From Niallia circulans (GTDB lineage: Bacteria; Bacillota; Bacilli; Bacillales; Cytobacillaceae): a DNA stretch of 64,000 nt. Of the stretch, positions 35,121 through 45,800 are shown one piece after another. The translations under genes were made by a program, and so were the position numbers. The stretch covers positions 3,572,001 through 3,636,000 of the forward strand of contig NZ_RIBP01000004.1 in NCBI RefSeq assembly GCF_007273535.1. The letters run 5' to 3'. How positions within the stretch are numbered: the stretch's first letter is position 1; the number at the start of each line of letters is the position of its first letter. A model generated the notes under the pieces. The model was not told where the DNA came from, did no database searches, and saw only the letters and a program-made list of their open reading frames with translations.

Positions 35121-36473
35121 TTATTTAAGCTTATGCACCGCTTCTATAAAAATGTCTCCTCTGACTTCAAAAGTTTTGTATTGATCCCAGCTTGCACATG
35201 CTGGTGACAGAAGGATGACATCGCCCTCCTCAGATAGCTGGAAAGCAGCCGGTACAGCTTTGTCCACATTATCGACACGTTGGATCGTTTTTATTCCTGC
35301 TTCGACTCCGATTCTTTCAAGCTTGTCGGCTGTTTGGCCAAATAGAATCATTGCCTTAACATTTTTTAAGGAAGGAATCAGTTCATCAAATTCATTTCCT
35401 CTGTCTAAACCTCCAGCAAGAAGGATTGTCGGCACTTCAAACGCTGCAAGAGCATTTTCTGTAGCAAGAATATTCGTTGCTTTGGAGTCGTTATAAAAAC
35501 GTCTGCCTTCAATTTCATCGATGTATTGCAGTCTGTGCTTCACTCCTTTAAATGTACTTAAAACACGATGAATGCTCTCATTGTCAACTCCTGTCAGCTT
35601 TGCAGCAGCAACTGCGGAAAGAATGTTTTCTAGGTTATGCGCACCTGGCAGGACTATATCCTTTACATCCACTACTTTTTCATCATGGAAATAGATTGCC
35701 CCTTCTTTTACAAATGCACCAAATTCCAGTGGCTTGGCTGTTGAGAAGGGGATGATAGTCGCTTTGCTTCTGCGTGCAATATTCATAACCTCTTCCTGCT
35801 CTACATTTACGATTAAGTAATCAGCTGCATCTTGATTTCTTGTGATATTCCCTTTAGCTGTTGCGTATTCTTCCCTTGTGCCATGGTAATCAAGATGGGC
35901 ATCATAAATATTTGTGATAATTGCTACTTTTGGTTTGAATTGATCAATACCCATAAGCTGGAAGGAAGAAAGCTCAATAACAATTTGATTGTCCTTTTCA
36001 GCCGTTTGAGCAACATCTGAAGCTACTGTGCCGATGTTTCCAGCAATCAATGGCTTTTTGCTTGCTTCTTCAAGCATGTCAAACAAAAGGGTAGTTGTGG
36101 TTGTTTTACCATTTGATCCAGTAATAGCTAAGAAAGGAGCTTCGGAAACCTTATATGCAAGTTCTACCTCAGTAATAACTGGGATTCCCTTCTCAACAGC
36201 TCTTTCTATCATTGGGTTAAAATATGGGATTCCTGGGTTTTTTACAATTAATTGAAAGCCTTCATCCAAAAGCTCAACAGGATGACTGCCGCAAATAACA
36301 GTAATACCTTGTTCTAGCAAGCCTTGTGCCTCTGGGTTTTCGTCAAGAGGCTTGCTGTCATTCACTGTTACAAATGCACCTAATTTGTGCAAAAGCGAAG
36401 CGGCGCTAACGCCACTTTTTGCAAGACCTAAAACAAGTATTTTTTTATGATGATATTCTGTGATATGTTTCAT
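35121..36473 (-). CDS. murD: UDP-N-acetylmuramoyl-L-alanine:D-glutamate ligase MurD
   Basis: MurD adds D-Glu to UDP-MurNAc-L-Ala. The 450-residue protein has an N-terminal Rossmann-like UDP domain, the P-loop [13 protein letters not shown] near residues 116-128, the ELSSFQL motif and the C-terminal domain with [13 protein letters not shown]. It lies 3 bases after mraY. Confidence 0.97.
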   Translation of the reverse strand: MKHITEYHHKKILVLGLAKSGVSAASLLHKLGAFVTVNDSKPLDENPEAQGLLEQGITVICGSHPVELLDEGFQLIVKNPGIPYFNPMIERAVEKGIPVITEVELAYKVSEAPFLAITGSNGKTTTTTLLFDMLEEASKKPLIAGNIGTVASDVAQTAEKDNQIVIELSSFQLMGIDQFKPKVAIITNIYDAHLDYHGTREEYATAKGNITRNQDAADYLIVNVEQEEVMNIARRSKATIIPFSTAKPLEFGAFVKEGAIYFHDEKVVDVKDIVLPGAHNLENILSAVAAAKLTGVDNESIHRVLSTFKGVKHRLQYIDEIEGRRFYNDSKATNILATENALAAFEVPTILLAGGLDRGNEFDELIPSLKNVKAMILFGQTADKLERIGVEAGIKTIQRVDNVDKAVPAAFQLSEEGDVILLSPACASWDQYKTFEVRGDIFIEAVHKLK

Positions 36474-36476
36474 TGT

Positions 36477-37451
36477 TTATAACCACACCTCAATATAAAT
36501 TCCTAGTGCTGCAAATAGTAAACCTACACTCCAAAATGTTACCACTACTCGCCATTCAGACCAGCCTACCAGCTCATAATGATGGTGCAGCGGGCTCATT
36601 CTAAATATTCTTCTTCCTGTTGATTTAAAGGAGATAACTTGAAGAATAACAGATAATGTTTCAATAACAAAAACTCCACCGATAAGAATCAATAATATTT
36701 CCATTTTAGTCAATATCGCAATAGCGGCTATTGCTCCTCCTAGTGCTAACGAGCCTGTATCGCCCATAAATACCTTCGCAGGATGGGCGTTAAATACTAG
36801 GAAGCCAAGGACTGCACCGACAATCGCAACAGAGAAAATACTGATTTCAAACTGTGACTGACTCCATGCAAGAACAGCAAATGCACCAAAGCTGATTGCG
36901 GAAGTTCCAGATACTAATCCGTCTAATCCATCTGTCAGGTTGATCGCATTTGAGAAGCCTACAAGCCAGAACACGATAAATACGACATAAAACCAACCAA
37001 GATCGAAGGATTTATCAATCAGCGGGATAGTAATGCTTGTTGAAAAATCATTTTGCATTAACACAAAATAAAAGATGACAGATATGACAATTTGGCCTAA
37101 AAGCTTTTGTCTTGATGTCAATCCTAAGTTCCTTTTCATAACGACTTTAATAAAGTCATCCAAGAAGCCTAATAATCCGAAGCCTAACATAACAAAGAGC
37201 AGCATATATGTCTTCATTGTCGGCTCTGTGAATTTATAAGTCATTACCAATGTTGTAACAACAACAGATAATAGAATCATCAAACCTCCCATTGTAGGAG
37301 TACCTGATTTTTTTTGGTGAGATTTTGGGCCTTCCTCCCTAATGCTTTGTCCGAATTTCAGCCTTCTCAAGAAGGGAATAAAAACGGGAGATATGAGAAC
37401 CGTAATTAAAAAGCCTAATATGATCGTAAAGAATATTACTTTCTCCATCAT
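36477..37451 (-). CDS. mraY: Phospho-MurNAc-pentapeptide translocase MraY
   Basis: MraY transfers phospho-MurNAc-pentapeptide to undecaprenyl phosphate (lipid I). The 324-residue protein has ten membrane segments, the [16 protein letters not shown] motif, the DDFIK aspartates, NLTDGLDGL and the HHHYE motif. Its ATG overlaps the stop of the upstream gene. Confidence 0.97.
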   Translation of the reverse strand: MMEKVIFFTIILGFLITVLISPVFIPFLRRLKFGQSIREEGPKSHQKKSGTPTMGGLMILLSVVVTTLVMTYKFTEPTMKTYMLLFVMLGFGLLGFLDDFIKVVMKRNLGLTSRQKLLGQIVISVIFYFVLMQNDFSTSITIPLIDKSFDLGWFYVVFIVFWLVGFSNAINLTDGLDGLVSGTSAISFGAFAVLAWSQSQFEISIFSVAIVGAVLGFLVFNAHPAKVFMGDTGSLALGGAIAAIAILTKMEILLILIGGVFVIETLSVILQVISFKSTGRRIFRMSPLHHHYELVGWSEWRVVVTFWSVGLLFAALGIYIEVWL

Positions 37452-37879
37452 GCTCGTTCCCCTCCCTTCTCATCATTTGCTAACAAGTTTTTGATTACAG
37501 CTCCATCGAATGTTTCTATAGCTGTTTTATTTGAATCTTTTGCGTAAATAAATTTTGCGTGCTGTTGTCCATTTAAGTTTTGTTCGTATAGTTCAATCAT
37601 TTTATATAAGCCCTTCTTTATATCATTTGTATAGAATATTGGAAAATGGTTTGGTGTATAGGATGGTATTACTTCATTTTTGTCCCAAATTGCCCCTATT
37701 GCACCATTGGCGATTGCTGATAACAAATCACCGGAATCTTTGCCATACACAGGTGCAAACAGTCCTTTCGCCTGCTTTTCATCACTGAAAAATGAAACGG
37801 TCAAAAAGCTGATGTCTTCATTTGCATATCCTTTTGCTTCAGGAATTACCTGCAAAATGGTTTTATAGGACAGCGTCAT
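37448..37879 (-). CDS. Free-standing MurF/MurE-type N-terminal domain protein
   Basis: The 143-residue protein resembles only the N-terminal UDP-binding domain of Mur ligases, closest to MurF. The run [19 protein letters not shown] then [13 protein letters not shown] follows the MurF pattern of LFVPLxGxxxDGHxF...A..GAxAVLWD. There is no P-loop GxxGKTTT and no C-terminal domain, so it cannot be a ligase by itself. It overlaps murE and mraY by 4 bases on each side (ATGA), so it is translated within the operon. Clostridia have full murF at this position; B. subtilis has no gene here. It could be a remnant of murF or a regulator that binds UDP-MurNAc-peptide or a Mur enzyme; both are inference. 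Confidence 0.75.
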   Translation of the reverse strand: MTLSYKTILQVIPEAKGYANEDISFLTVSFFSDEKQAKGLFAPVYGKDSGDLLSAIANGAIGAIWDKNEVIPSYTPNHFPIFYTNDIKKGLYKMIELYEQNLNGQQHAKFIYAKDSNKTAIETFDGAVIKNLLANDEKGGERA

Positions 37880-39348
37880 TTTTTCACTCCTAATATAGCC
37901 TCTTTTGCAACAAGGCGGTCATCAAAGTCAAAAGTTTGTGCTCCTACTTGCTGATATGTTTCATGCCCTTTTCCAGCGATTAAGATGACGTCTTTAGCAT
38001 TTGCGTTTTTAACCGCATAATCAATCGCTTCTTTCCTGTCGGCAATCACCTTATATTCCTTGCCGACAACTCCTGCTTCCATATCCTTCAATATTTGCAG
38101 CGGATCCTCACTTCTTGGATTGTCACTTGTAAATATCGCATGTTTTGCATATTTACAGGCAATATCAGCCATTAATGGGCGCTTCGTTTTATCCCTGTCC
38201 CCGCCGCAGCCGACAATTACATAAATATCGCCTTCAGCGAACTCCTTAATCGTTACAAGCGCATTTTCAAGACTGTCAGGTGTATGTGAATAGTCAACGA
38301 TAACAGAAAAATCCTGGCCAGCATCCACTGTCTCAAATCTTCCAGATACTCCTTTAACAGATTCAAGTGCTGTAATAGCCGTTACCATTGGTATCCCGCT
38401 CACGAATGCTGCAGCAATGCTTGCCAATGCATTATAAACACTGAATTTACCAACCATTTTCAATGCAACAGGAAAACTTCCAGCAGGTGTTATTAATTGA
38501 AACGCTGTCCCGGCAGAGGTGATATGTATATCCTTCGCCATAATGTCTGCTTCTTTATCAATCCCATATGTGACGACAATTGCAGCTGTCAGTCTTTCAT
38601 ACTCCTCACTTGCTGCATCATCTTTGTTCAAGACAGCAAATTTCGGATTTTCTTGCGAATAGACATTTCCTAGTCTTGTAAAGAGTAAGCCTTTTGCTCG
38701 TCTATACTCATCCATTGTGCCGTGGAAATCAAGATGATCCTGTGACAGATTAGTAAACACGGCAATATCAAAGTCACAGCCAAACACTCTTCCCTCGTAT
38801 AATGCATGCGAAGAAACCTCCATAACAGCAGTTTCAACCTTTTTCTCTGCCATTTGGTGAAAAATCTTTTGCAGTGTGACTGCTTCTGGCGTCGTGTTTT
38901 TCGTCTCTTGAATCTCATTGTCAATCTTTGTATACATTGTCCCAATGATGCCTGTTTTCTTATTAGCCTCTTGCAGGATTGTTTCAATCAAATGACTTGT
39001 AGTCGTTTTGCCATTTGTTCCTGTAATACCAATTAAACGAAGCTTTTGTGTAGGATGATCATAGAATGCGTCTGCAAGGATGCTGCTCGCCTTTTTTGTA
39101 TCCTTCACGATAACAACAGGTATAGACAGGTCTATTGCTAACTCTCTTTCTGCAAGAATAGCTGCGGCACCTGCTTCAAATGCCCTTTGCGCAAAATCAT
39201 GACCATCTACTGTGAAGCCTTTAATGCAGATAAACAGACTTCCCTGAACCACTTTTCTGTTATCATTTTCAATAGAAGTGATTTCTGCATCTTTTCCATT
39301 ATATAAAGCATATGGCCCTAAGCTTTTTAATAGTTTTTTTAACTGCAT
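37876..39348 (-). CDS. murE: UDP-MurNAc-tripeptide synthetase MurE (meso-DAP type)
   Basis: MurE adds meso-diaminopimelate to UDP-MurNAc-L-Ala-D-Glu. The 490-residue protein starts [15 protein letters not shown]. It has the UDP domain phrase [17 protein letters not shown], the P-loop [14 protein letters not shown] near residue 109, and the DNPRSEDP motif that marks diaminopimelate-specific enzymes. The ATG at 39348 is 9 bases after AGAGGA. It has its own promoter (39408-39437). Confidence 0.97.
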   Translation of the reverse strand: MQLKKLLKSLGPYALYNGKDAEITSIENDNRKVVQGSLFICIKGFTVDGHDFAQRAFEAGAAAILAERELAIDLSIPVVIVKDTKKASSILADAFYDHPTQKLRLIGITGTNGKTTTSHLIETILQEANKKTGIIGTMYTKIDNEIQETKNTTPEAVTLQKIFHQMAEKKVETAVMEVSSHALYEGRVFGCDFDIAVFTNLSQDHLDFHGTMDEYRRAKGLLFTRLGNVYSQENPKFAVLNKDDAASEEYERLTAAIVVTYGIDKEADIMAKDIHITSAGTAFQLITPAGSFPVALKMVGKFSVYNALASIAAAFVSGIPMVTAITALESVKGVSGRFETVDAGQDFSVIVDYSHTPDSLENALVTIKEFAEGDIYVIVGCGGDRDKTKRPLMADIACKYAKHAIFTSDNPRSEDPLQILKDMEAGVVGKEYKVIADRKEAIDYAVKNANAKDVILIAGKGHETYQQVGAQTFDFDDRLVAKEAILGVKK

Positions 39349-39407
39349 GGTTTTAAATCCTCTTTTCTGTAAATCCATATGTATTCATTTTATTCATAAA
39401 TACTAAT

Positions 39408-39437
39408 ATTATATCAAATGCATAACCATCTTTTGAA
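39408..39437 (-). promoter_or_regulatory. Sigma-A promoter of murE, extended -10
   Basis: On the minus strand TTCAAA (39437-39432) is 18 bases from TATAAT (39413-39408), with TGA directly before the -10. It follows the spoVD terminator, so it probably drives murE-mraY-murD. Confidence 0.7.
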
Positions 39438-39517
39438 TTGCATTTTTTCTTAGCGTTTATATTTTACATGATAAAAAGGAATTGCGCCATGGTGTTCCTA
39501 TTTTTCTGCCATATAAC

Positions 39518-39550
39518 AAAAAATAAAGGCGGCGCAAGTGCCGCCTTTAT
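39518..39550 (-). terminator. Terminator after spoVD
   Basis: A strong stem (ATAAAGGCGGC with GCCGCCTTTAT) is followed on the minus strand by a T run. It separates the spoVD transcript from murE. Confidence 0.9.
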
Positions 39551-39565
39551 CAAAAAAAGGTTTGG

Positions 39566-41479
39566 TCAATTATTATAGTACAAACGGATAGTAGAGCCAT
39601 CCTTTACTTTTGTTCCTGGTTCAGGAGACTGCTTGATAACAGTATCCCCACTGCCGCTCGGCTCAATTTTCAGATTAAGAAAAACTTCACTAATTTCTTT
39701 TTTCGTAAGCCCGACTAAGTCAGGAACTTCAATGAGCGGATTTTCTGGGTATTTGTACTCTTTTTCCAATTGTCCCTTCCGCTCCTTCACTCCTAATGCA
39801 CGAAGACTGTCACCCATAATGCTGCCGACAATTGGAGCTGCAACAACTCCACCAAACTGCACTGTACCCTTTGGATTATCTACAGCGACATACACGACTA
39901 GCTCAGGATCATCAGCAGGAGCGAAACCAATGAATGAAACAATGAAATTATTTTCTAAATATCTTCCGCCAGAGGCTTTTTGGGCTGTCCCTGTCTTACC
40001 GCCGACACGATATCCTTCCACAAAGGCTTTACCTCCTGAGCCTTGTGCAACAACACTTTCTAAAGCTTCTCTGATTTTTTTGGAGGTAGCTTCAGAGATT
40101 ACCTTCCTTTTTGCCACAGGCTCTTTCTTCATTACGACCTCACCTGTGCTTGGATTAATCAGCTCGCTTGCCACATATGGTGTGTATAAGGTGCCGCCAT
40201 TTATGGCTGCTGATAGTGCTGTCACCTGCTGAATAGGCGTTACAGCAACACCTTGTCCGAATGCTGTTGTGGCAAGCTCGACAGGTCCGACCCTATTTAG
40301 ATTAAAGAGAATTCCCTTTGACTCCCCTTGAAGATCAATGCCTGTTTTCTCTCCAAAACCGAAATTCTTTATATATTTAAATAATGTGTCTTTGCCAAGC
40401 TTTTCTCCCAATGATACAAATCCCGGGTTACAGGAGTTTTGGACGACTTCCAAAAATGTCTGTGCACCATGGCCGCCCCGCTTCCAGCATTTCAGCTTTG
40501 TTCCATCAACATCTGCATAACCTGGATCATGGAACGTATCCTTTTGCAAGTCTACTTTCCCTTCCTCGAGTGCAGCTGCTAATGTGATAATCTTAAATGT
40601 TGAACCTGGCTCGTACGCGCTCCATATTGGCAGGTTTCTGTTATAAACCTCTGATGAGACATTTTGAAAATCTGCCGGGTCAAAGCCAGGTCTGCTTGAC
40701 ATCCCAAGTATTTCGCCTGTTTTTGGATTCATTGCAATGGCGATAATACTGTCTGGATCATATGTCTGTTCGGCAATATCAAGCTCCCGCTCCATAATAG
40801 TCTGCACTTTCGTGTCAATGGTCAGCTTCAGATTATTACCATTTACTGGCGCTTCATAATCATCTGCCATATCATTCATTCTTTGTCCTTTAGCGTCAGA
40901 ATAATATTGCACAGATCCTTTAGATCCTTTCAGTTCATCATCATATTCTAGTTCCAGGCCAATTAAGCCTTGATTGTCAATCCCAGCAAATCCTAATACA
41001 TGTGACAGATAGTTTCCATACGGATACGATCTTTTCGAATCCTCGCCAATATAAACACCGTCAATATCAAGTGCTCTTACCTTTTTCGCCTTTTCATGAG
41101 AAATTTTTCTGCCTTCAGGCAATCTTACGCTCATTTCCTTTTGAATCAATTCCTTATATATTGTCTGCTTGTCCGCTTCTAGCACTGCTGCAAGCTGCTC
41201 TGCTGCTGTTGCAGGGTCCTTAATTTGCCGTGGCACAACGTATACTGTCGGAGCACTAATATTCGTTGCTAACGCTATACCATTCCTGTCGACAATTTCA
41301 CCTCTTTCAGGTTCGAAGGAAATTTGTCTGCTCCATAGGCTTTTCGCTTTACTCGTCAATTCATCTCCAAGAAAAAACTGTACATAACCTAGCCTCAAGT
41401 CAATAATCAGAAAAATAGCAATACCCGCTATTAAAGCAATCGTCAACCGCTTTCGAACGGTCACGTTTGAAACTCGCAT
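39566..41479 (-). CDS. spoVD: Stage V sporulation protein D (penicillin-binding protein)
   Basis: SpoVD is the class B PBP that cross-links spore cortex, paired with SpoVE. The 637-residue protein starts MRVSNVTVRKRL, followed by one membrane helix and an N-terminal domain. The transpeptidase motifs are STFK (in YEPGSTFKI), SCN (in NSCNPG) and KTG (in GGKTGTAQ). It ends with one PASTA domain (IEVPDLVGLTKKEISEVFL). The ATG at 41479 has AAAGGAGG upstream; the 41536 reading is rejected. Confidence 0.96.
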   Translation of the reverse strand: MRVSNVTVRKRLTIALIAGIAIFLIIDLRLGYVQFFLGDELTSKAKSLWSRQISFEPERGEIVDRNGIALATNISAPTVYVVPRQIKDPATAAEQLAAVLEADKQTIYKELIQKEMSVRLPEGRKISHEKAKKVRALDIDGVYIGEDSKRSYPYGNYLSHVLGFAGIDNQGLIGLELEYDDELKGSKGSVQYYSDAKGQRMNDMADDYEAPVNGNNLKLTIDTKVQTIMERELDIAEQTYDPDSIIAIAMNPKTGEILGMSSRPGFDPADFQNVSSEVYNRNLPIWSAYEPGSTFKIITLAAALEEGKVDLQKDTFHDPGYADVDGTKLKCWKRGGHGAQTFLEVVQNSCNPGFVSLGEKLGKDTLFKYIKNFGFGEKTGIDLQGESKGILFNLNRVGPVELATTAFGQGVAVTPIQQVTALSAAINGGTLYTPYVASELINPSTGEVVMKKEPVAKRKVISEATSKKIREALESVVAQGSGGKAFVEGYRVGGKTGTAQKASGGRYLENNFIVSFIGFAPADDPELVVYVAVDNPKGTVQFGGVVAAPIVGSIMGDSLRALGVKERKGQLEKEYKYPENPLIEVPDLVGLTKKEISEVFLNLKIEPSGSGDTVIKQSPEPGTKVKDGSTIRLYYNN

Positions 41480-41585
41480 GAATTTGGAACCTCCTTTTTC
41501 TATGGCTCGTTCCAATATATGCTTGTACACATGCAATTAGAATTAAATCTATTGAGGTTGCTTATCATTTACCGTACATTTACAT

Positions 41586-41617
41586 AAAAAACAGGCCCGC
41601 CTTAAACGGACCTGCTT
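41586..41617 (-). terminator. Terminator after pbpB
   Basis: The stem AGCAGGTCCG/CGGGCCTGT with one mismatch is followed by a T run on the minus strand, just past the pbpB stop. Confidence 0.78.
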
Positions 41618-41621
41618 CCTA

Positions 41622-43781
41622 TTATTCTGGTTTTTTCAATGTAATGGTTAATGTGTCATTTTCTTTAACCGTTTTACCCGCTTTAATGCTTTGTTGTGTA
41701 ACATAACCGTTACCATTCGTTTTCAGCTTCAACGACTGAAGATCTGTCACTTTTAAAATATCACGCATTGACCAGCCCTTCATATCTGGCACTGTCCCAT
41801 TACCATCTGTCTTAACGACGATTTTTTCACCTTCCAGATAGCTTTCACCTTTAGCAGGGAGTTGATCTACAATCGTATTCCCATCTCCTGTAACAACCAA
41901 ATCCAGCCCTGACTTCTTGAGCTCCGCTTTCGCCTCAGATGTGCTTAAACCAGTTAAATTAGGAACTTCCACTGTTTTAAGAGAGCTGTCAGCAGTCGGC
42001 TGGATCTCCATGTACTGAAGACTGCTTTTCATAACAGATGTGAAGATTTCTGCAACAGGATCAGAGCCTGTTTGTGTTTCCTTCAGCTCTGGCTGCTGTA
42101 CAGCAACATACATCACAAGCTCTGGGTCATCTTTTGGCGCCATGCCCATAAAGGAGAATACGTAGTTGCTGCTGCCAGTCAAATAACCGCCGCCGCTTTT
42201 CGGAATCGAGGCTGTACCTGTTTTTCCAGCAACACTGTACCCATCAATACCGTACTTTTTATAGCCAGTTCCATTCGGACTTGTTATAACAGTTTCCAAT
42301 ATGTCACGAACTTCTTTAGCCGTATCAGCTGAGATCGGTGTGCCGACAACTTCTGTTTTCACTTGTTTTATCACTTTGTTTGTATTTGGATCGACAATCT
42401 TGTCGATTACATGTGGTTTGACCATTTTACCATCATTAGCAACTGCAGTCACCGCTTGGATTTGCTGTATAGGCGTAAGTGCCGTTCCTTGACCATAAGC
42501 TGTCGTTATTTTTTCGACAGGCCATGTGAAGGCAATCGAGCTGTTTGCTTCATGTGGCAAATCAATGCCTGTTTTTTGATCAAGTCCAAATTTCGTAATG
42601 TATTCCCTTAGATTCTCAAAACCAAGCTGTTCTTTCGCTATTTTCGCAAAAGCGACATTAGATGAACGCTGAACACCTTCTAAATAGGTGATAGATCCCC
42701 ACCCAACCCCATTATGGTCGTGAATTGTTTGCGAATTTTTTGTTACCTTGTAGGAGCCTGAATCATATTCGGCATTAGCATTGAACTTTCCCTCTTCTAT
42801 CGCAGCTGCCAGTGTGAATATTTTCATCGTGGAGCCTGGTTCATAGGAGGTTTCAATCGCTTCGTTATGCCATGTTGAATTAATTCCCTCCAACGTTTCT
42901 GGATCAAAGCTTGGACGTTGACTCATTGCTAAGATCTCACCGGTTTTTGGGTTTGCTACAATGGCAATCATTTTTTTCGGATTATATTTATCCTGCACCT
43001 TTGACATCGTATCTTCTAAAAAGGATTGGATTTTCTTATCTAATGTTAAATAAACATCATCACCATTTTGTGCAGGCGTTATATCTTCCTCTGAATCTGG
43101 GAGGATATATCCCCAAATATCTCGTTTATAATTAAGTGTACCATCTGTTCCAGTAAGAAGATTATTTAAGGTTTCTTCAATTCCGAGTTTTCCTGTTGCC
43201 GTGTATTTCCCTGTTGCTTCATCTTCCTTTTCCTCCACATAGCCAATCACATGTGAAGCGAATGTCCCGTTCGGGTAGAAGCGTTTTTTCCCTTCTACAA
43301 TCAACACGCCAGGGAGCTTTAAGTCTTCAATCTTTTTCTTCGTTTCATACGAAAGGTTTTTTCCGGCATTTCCAAATTCAACCTGCTTTGCCCCTTCCTT
43401 TGTCAGGATTCTATAAATATCTGATTCTTCCAAATCAATATATTTAGCAAGCTCAGCCGCTGTTTTTTCCGGATTATTCACATGCACTGGATGTTTAGGA
43501 TCATTTTTGCTCAATGAGCTGTCTGTTACTGCTACAAGCTTATAAGATGAAGCATCCTCTGCAATCACGTCTTTATTTCTGTCATAAATCGTTCCTCTTG
43601 ATGCTTCCAGTACCATGGAGGAGCTGTATTTCTTTTCTGCTTCCTTTGCCAGCACCTCACCAGACACTTTTCCTGTTGATTGGATAACAGCAAACCGAAC
43701 GAACAAAATAAAAAAGAGCAGACAGAAAAATAAAAACAAGATGGCTGCTCCAAGGTTAATATTCTGCTGCTTTTTTAACAT
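41622..43781 (-). CDS. pbpB: Penicillin-binding protein 2B (division transpeptidase)
   Basis: PBP2B is the class B transpeptidase of the divisome, partner of FtsW. The 719-residue protein has an N-terminal membrane helix (about residues 12-34), a PBP dimerisation domain, and the active-site motifs STMK (YEPGSTMKI), SSN (QRSSNVAF) and KTG (AGKTGTAS). Two C-terminal PASTA domains follow (VEVPNLTGLSTSEAKAELK and the VPDMKGWSMRDILKV segment). Confidence 0.97.
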   Translation of the reverse strand: MLKKQQNINLGAAILFLFFCLLFFILFVRFAVIQSTGKVSGEVLAKEAEKKYSSSMVLEASRGTIYDRNKDVIAEDASSYKLVAVTDSSLSKNDPKHPVHVNNPEKTAAELAKYIDLEESDIYRILTKEGAKQVEFGNAGKNLSYETKKKIEDLKLPGVLIVEGKKRFYPNGTFASHVIGYVEEKEDEATGKYTATGKLGIEETLNNLLTGTDGTLNYKRDIWGYILPDSEEDITPAQNGDDVYLTLDKKIQSFLEDTMSKVQDKYNPKKMIAIVANPKTGEILAMSQRPSFDPETLEGINSTWHNEAIETSYEPGSTMKIFTLAAAIEEGKFNANAEYDSGSYKVTKNSQTIHDHNGVGWGSITYLEGVQRSSNVAFAKIAKEQLGFENLREYITKFGLDQKTGIDLPHEANSSIAFTWPVEKITTAYGQGTALTPIQQIQAVTAVANDGKMVKPHVIDKIVDPNTNKVIKQVKTEVVGTPISADTAKEVRDILETVITSPNGTGYKKYGIDGYSVAGKTGTASIPKSGGGYLTGSSNYVFSFMGMAPKDDPELVMYVAVQQPELKETQTGSDPVAEIFTSVMKSSLQYMEIQPTADSSLKTVEVPNLTGLSTSEAKAELKKSGLDLVVTGDGNTIVDQLPAKGESYLEGEKIVVKTDGNGTVPDMKGWSMRDILKVTDLQSLKLKTNGNGYVTQQSIKAGKTVKENDTLTITLKKPE

Positions 43782-43784
43782 TTT

Positions 43785-44141
43785 TTATTGCACAACCTTT
43801 ACATTATCTTTGCTGAAATCAAGGCCAAGTTTTTCTGCGACATCCCTAATTCTTTCAAAGCTGCTCAAATCCTTTACTTCTATATCCAATTCCTTATTGG
43901 ACTTTTCAAGCTTGGAAATAGAGCCCTCTGCAATCTGGATGTCCTTGTTCACTTGATAGATTTCTGCTTGGTTGCTGACAATCTTCACACCGCCAAAACA
44001 CAGCAATGCGACGAAAGCAACCCCAATTAGCTTTTCTCCAGGAGATAATAATGATTTAGTCTGCTTTAATACCTTTTTAACTGTTTGTTTTTCTTCATGC
44101 TGAAACTCTTCCTGCTGAAGCTTTCGCGCTAAATTGCTCAT
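43785..44141 (-). CDS. ftsL: Cell division protein FtsL
   Basis: The 118-residue protein is a bitopic divisome component: cytosolic N-terminus, one membrane helix (about residues 38-56), then an external coiled coil ending near the conserved IRDVAEKLGL. It partners DivIB and DivIC. It lies between rsmH and pbpB, as expected. Confidence 0.93.
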   Translation of the reverse strand: MSNLARKLQQEEFQHEEKQTVKKVLKQTKSLLSPGEKLIGVAFVALLCFGGVKIVSNQAEIYQVNKDIQIAEGSISKLEKSNKELDIEVKDLSSFERIRDVAEKLGLDFSKDNVKVVQ

Positions 44142-44160
44142 TCGTATACCTCCTAAAGTT

Positions 44161-45093
44161 TTATAATTTTTCTGCTATGCGAAGCTTCGCAGATCTTGCT
44201 CTATTATTTTCTTCAAGCTCTTCGTCAGACGGAACGATCGGCTTTCTAGTAACAAGCTTTAGTTCTGGCTGAAACTCAGCTGGAATGATCGGTAGTCCTG
44301 GCGGTAAATCAGGCAAATCACTCGCCTTTTTGAAAGCAGCTTTACAAATTCTATCTTCAAGGGAATGGAAAGTGATGACGCTAATTCTTCCGCCTTGGTT
44401 TAACAAAGATATAGCTTGTCCAATAGAATCCTCAAAAACGCCAAGTTCATCATTTACTGCGATTCTTATCGCTTGAAAAACTCTTTTAGCTGGATGTCCG
44501 CCTTTTCTCCTTGCAGGAGCGGGAATAGCATCCTTAATTAATTCAACAAGCTCACCTGTTGTTTCAACAGGCTTTGTTTCTCTTGCCGCTTCAATCTTGC
44601 GTGCAATTTGCTTGGAAAACTTCTCTTCCCCATAACGGAAAAATATTCTGACTAAATCCTCGTATTTCCAATTATTCACAACTTCATATGCAGAAATATC
44701 CGCATCACTGTCCATTCTCATATCGAGAGGAGCATCATGATGATAACTGAAGCCTCTTTCTGGTGTGTCGAGCTGTGGAGAGGAAACACCTAAATCGTAA
44801 AGAACACCATCCACATTTGTAATACCTAAATTATGTATTTCTTCTTTAAGATTACTGAAGTTGCTTTTGACGATTGTCAGCTTGTCCTTATAACGCTCAA
44901 GCTTTTTCTCAGCATTCATAATCGCTGTCTCATCCTGGTCAAATGCAATAAGTCTGCCTTTGTCGGATAGTTTGGATAGAATCAGCTCACTATGACCTGC
45001 TCCACCAAGTGTACAGTCGACATAAATGCCATCTGGTTGTATATTTAAGCCGTCAACGGCCTCATTCAGCAATACTGTAGTATGTTTAAACAT
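44161..45093 (-). CDS. rsmH: 16S rRNA (cytosine1402-N4)-methyltransferase RsmH
   Basis: RsmH (MraW) methylates C1402 of 16S rRNA. The 310-residue protein starts [16 protein letters not shown]. It has the SAM-binding segment [16 protein letters not shown] and the [11 protein letters not shown] motif, with [10 protein letters not shown] near the end. The ATG at 45093 follows AGGTGG; the upstream GTG at 45102 lies within that ribosome site. Confidence 0.97.
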   Translation of the reverse strand: MFKHTTVLLNEAVDGLNIQPDGIYVDCTLGGAGHSELILSKLSDKGRLIAFDQDETAIMNAEKKLERYKDKLTIVKSNFSNLKEEIHNLGITNVDGVLYDLGVSSPQLDTPERGFSYHHDAPLDMRMDSDADISAYEVVNNWKYEDLVRIFFRYGEEKFSKQIARKIEAARETKPVETTGELVELIKDAIPAPARRKGGHPAKRVFQAIRIAVNDELGVFEDSIGQAISLLNQGGRISVITFHSLEDRICKAAFKKASDLPDLPPGLPIIPAEFQPELKLVTRKPIVPSDEELEENNRARSAKLRIAEKL

Positions 45094-45130
45094 GTTGTCC
45101 ACCTGTCTATAGATTTTTCAAAAAACGTTT

Positions 45131-45562
45131 CTAAATATCAAAGCCAATCATATTTTCTGCAATTTCTGCAAAAGAATCCTCAGATTCGGAAAAATAATCT
45201 TCCCATAGGGATTTGCTCCAAATCTCGATGCGATTAGACACGCCTAGAATAACACATTCCTTCTCTAGCTTTGCATATTGCATTAATGGAGAAGCAATAT
45301 TGATGCGCCCTTGTTTATCAAGCTCGCAGTCTGTGGCCCCTGAAAAAAAGAACCTTGTAAATGCCCGAGCATCCTTCTTTGTTAAAGGAAGGGCTTTTAA
45401 TTTCTCTTCTATTATTTCCCATTCTGAGAGTGGGTATCCGAATAAGCATTGATCAAGTCCGCGGGTTAAAATAAAGGTTTCACCTAAATGCTCCCTAAAT
45501 TTTGCAGGTACGATCAAACGACCTTTAGCATCAACATTATGATGATATTCGCCCATAAACAT
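45131..45562 (-). CDS. mraZ: Transcriptional regulator / dcw repressor MraZ
   Basis: MraZ is an AbrB-like ring protein that represses the dcw promoter in several bacteria. The 143-residue protein has two copies of the fold, marked by [14 protein letters not shown] and [14 protein letters not shown]. The start at 45562 gives [15 protein letters not shown] as in the family; 45577 is out of pattern. It is the first gene of the dcw cluster. Confidence 0.96.
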   Translation of the reverse strand: MFMGEYHHNVDAKGRLIVPAKFREHLGETFILTRGLDQCLFGYPLSEWEIIEEKLKALPLTKKDARAFTRFFFSGATDCELDKQGRINIASPLMQYAKLEKECVILGVSNRIEIWSKSLWEDYFSESEDSFAEIAENMIGFDI

Positions 45563-45570
45563 ACCTGTTA

Positions 45571-45617
45571 CCCCCACTTTCTAACCTCAATGTACCACAA
45601 TCCCCCACTTTCCACCA
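45571..45617 (-). promoter_or_regulatory. Candidate MraZ operator repeats
   Basis: Two identical copies of AAAGTGGGGG occur on the minus strand, at 45580-45571 and 45611-45602. Extra GTGG cores lie between and beside them (complements of 45595-45600 and 45612-45617). They sit just downstream of the proposed mraZ promoter. MraZ proteins bind TGGG/GTGG direct repeats before their own gene, so autorepression is likely. Confidence 0.75.
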
Positions 45618-45628
45618 CTGATAAATAA

Positions 45629-45657
45629 ATTCTATCTGGATTATTCATTTCCTGCAA
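45629..45657 (-). promoter_or_regulatory. Candidate promoter of the mraZ operon
   Basis: TTGCAG (minus strand, 45657-45652) and TAGAAT (45634-45629) are 17 bases apart. The -35 is weak (3 of 6), but the placement just before the MraZ repeats fits. Confidence 0.5.
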
Positions 45658-45764
45658 GAGATATCCTAGTTTTTTTACAAGCAAATTTTGCATATTCGCC
45701 TTTTATTTCGGCAGTTTTACTTATAAATTGAAGTAAAATGTTTGATTATGCCTGATAAACGCAG

Positions 45765-45795
45765 AAAAAGCTGCCCTATTTAACAGGACAGCTTC
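45765..45795 (-). terminator. Terminator after bshC
   Basis: AAGCTGTCC pairs with GGGCAGCTT (one mismatch) around a 9-base loop, followed on the minus strand by TTTTT. Confidence 0.78.
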
Positions 45796-45800
45796 AAATA

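Noticed and set aside
39633..40232. 199-codon plus-strand reading frame
   Set aside because: It is fully antisense to spoVD, with no ribosome site and a low-complexity composition; a shadow of the real gene.
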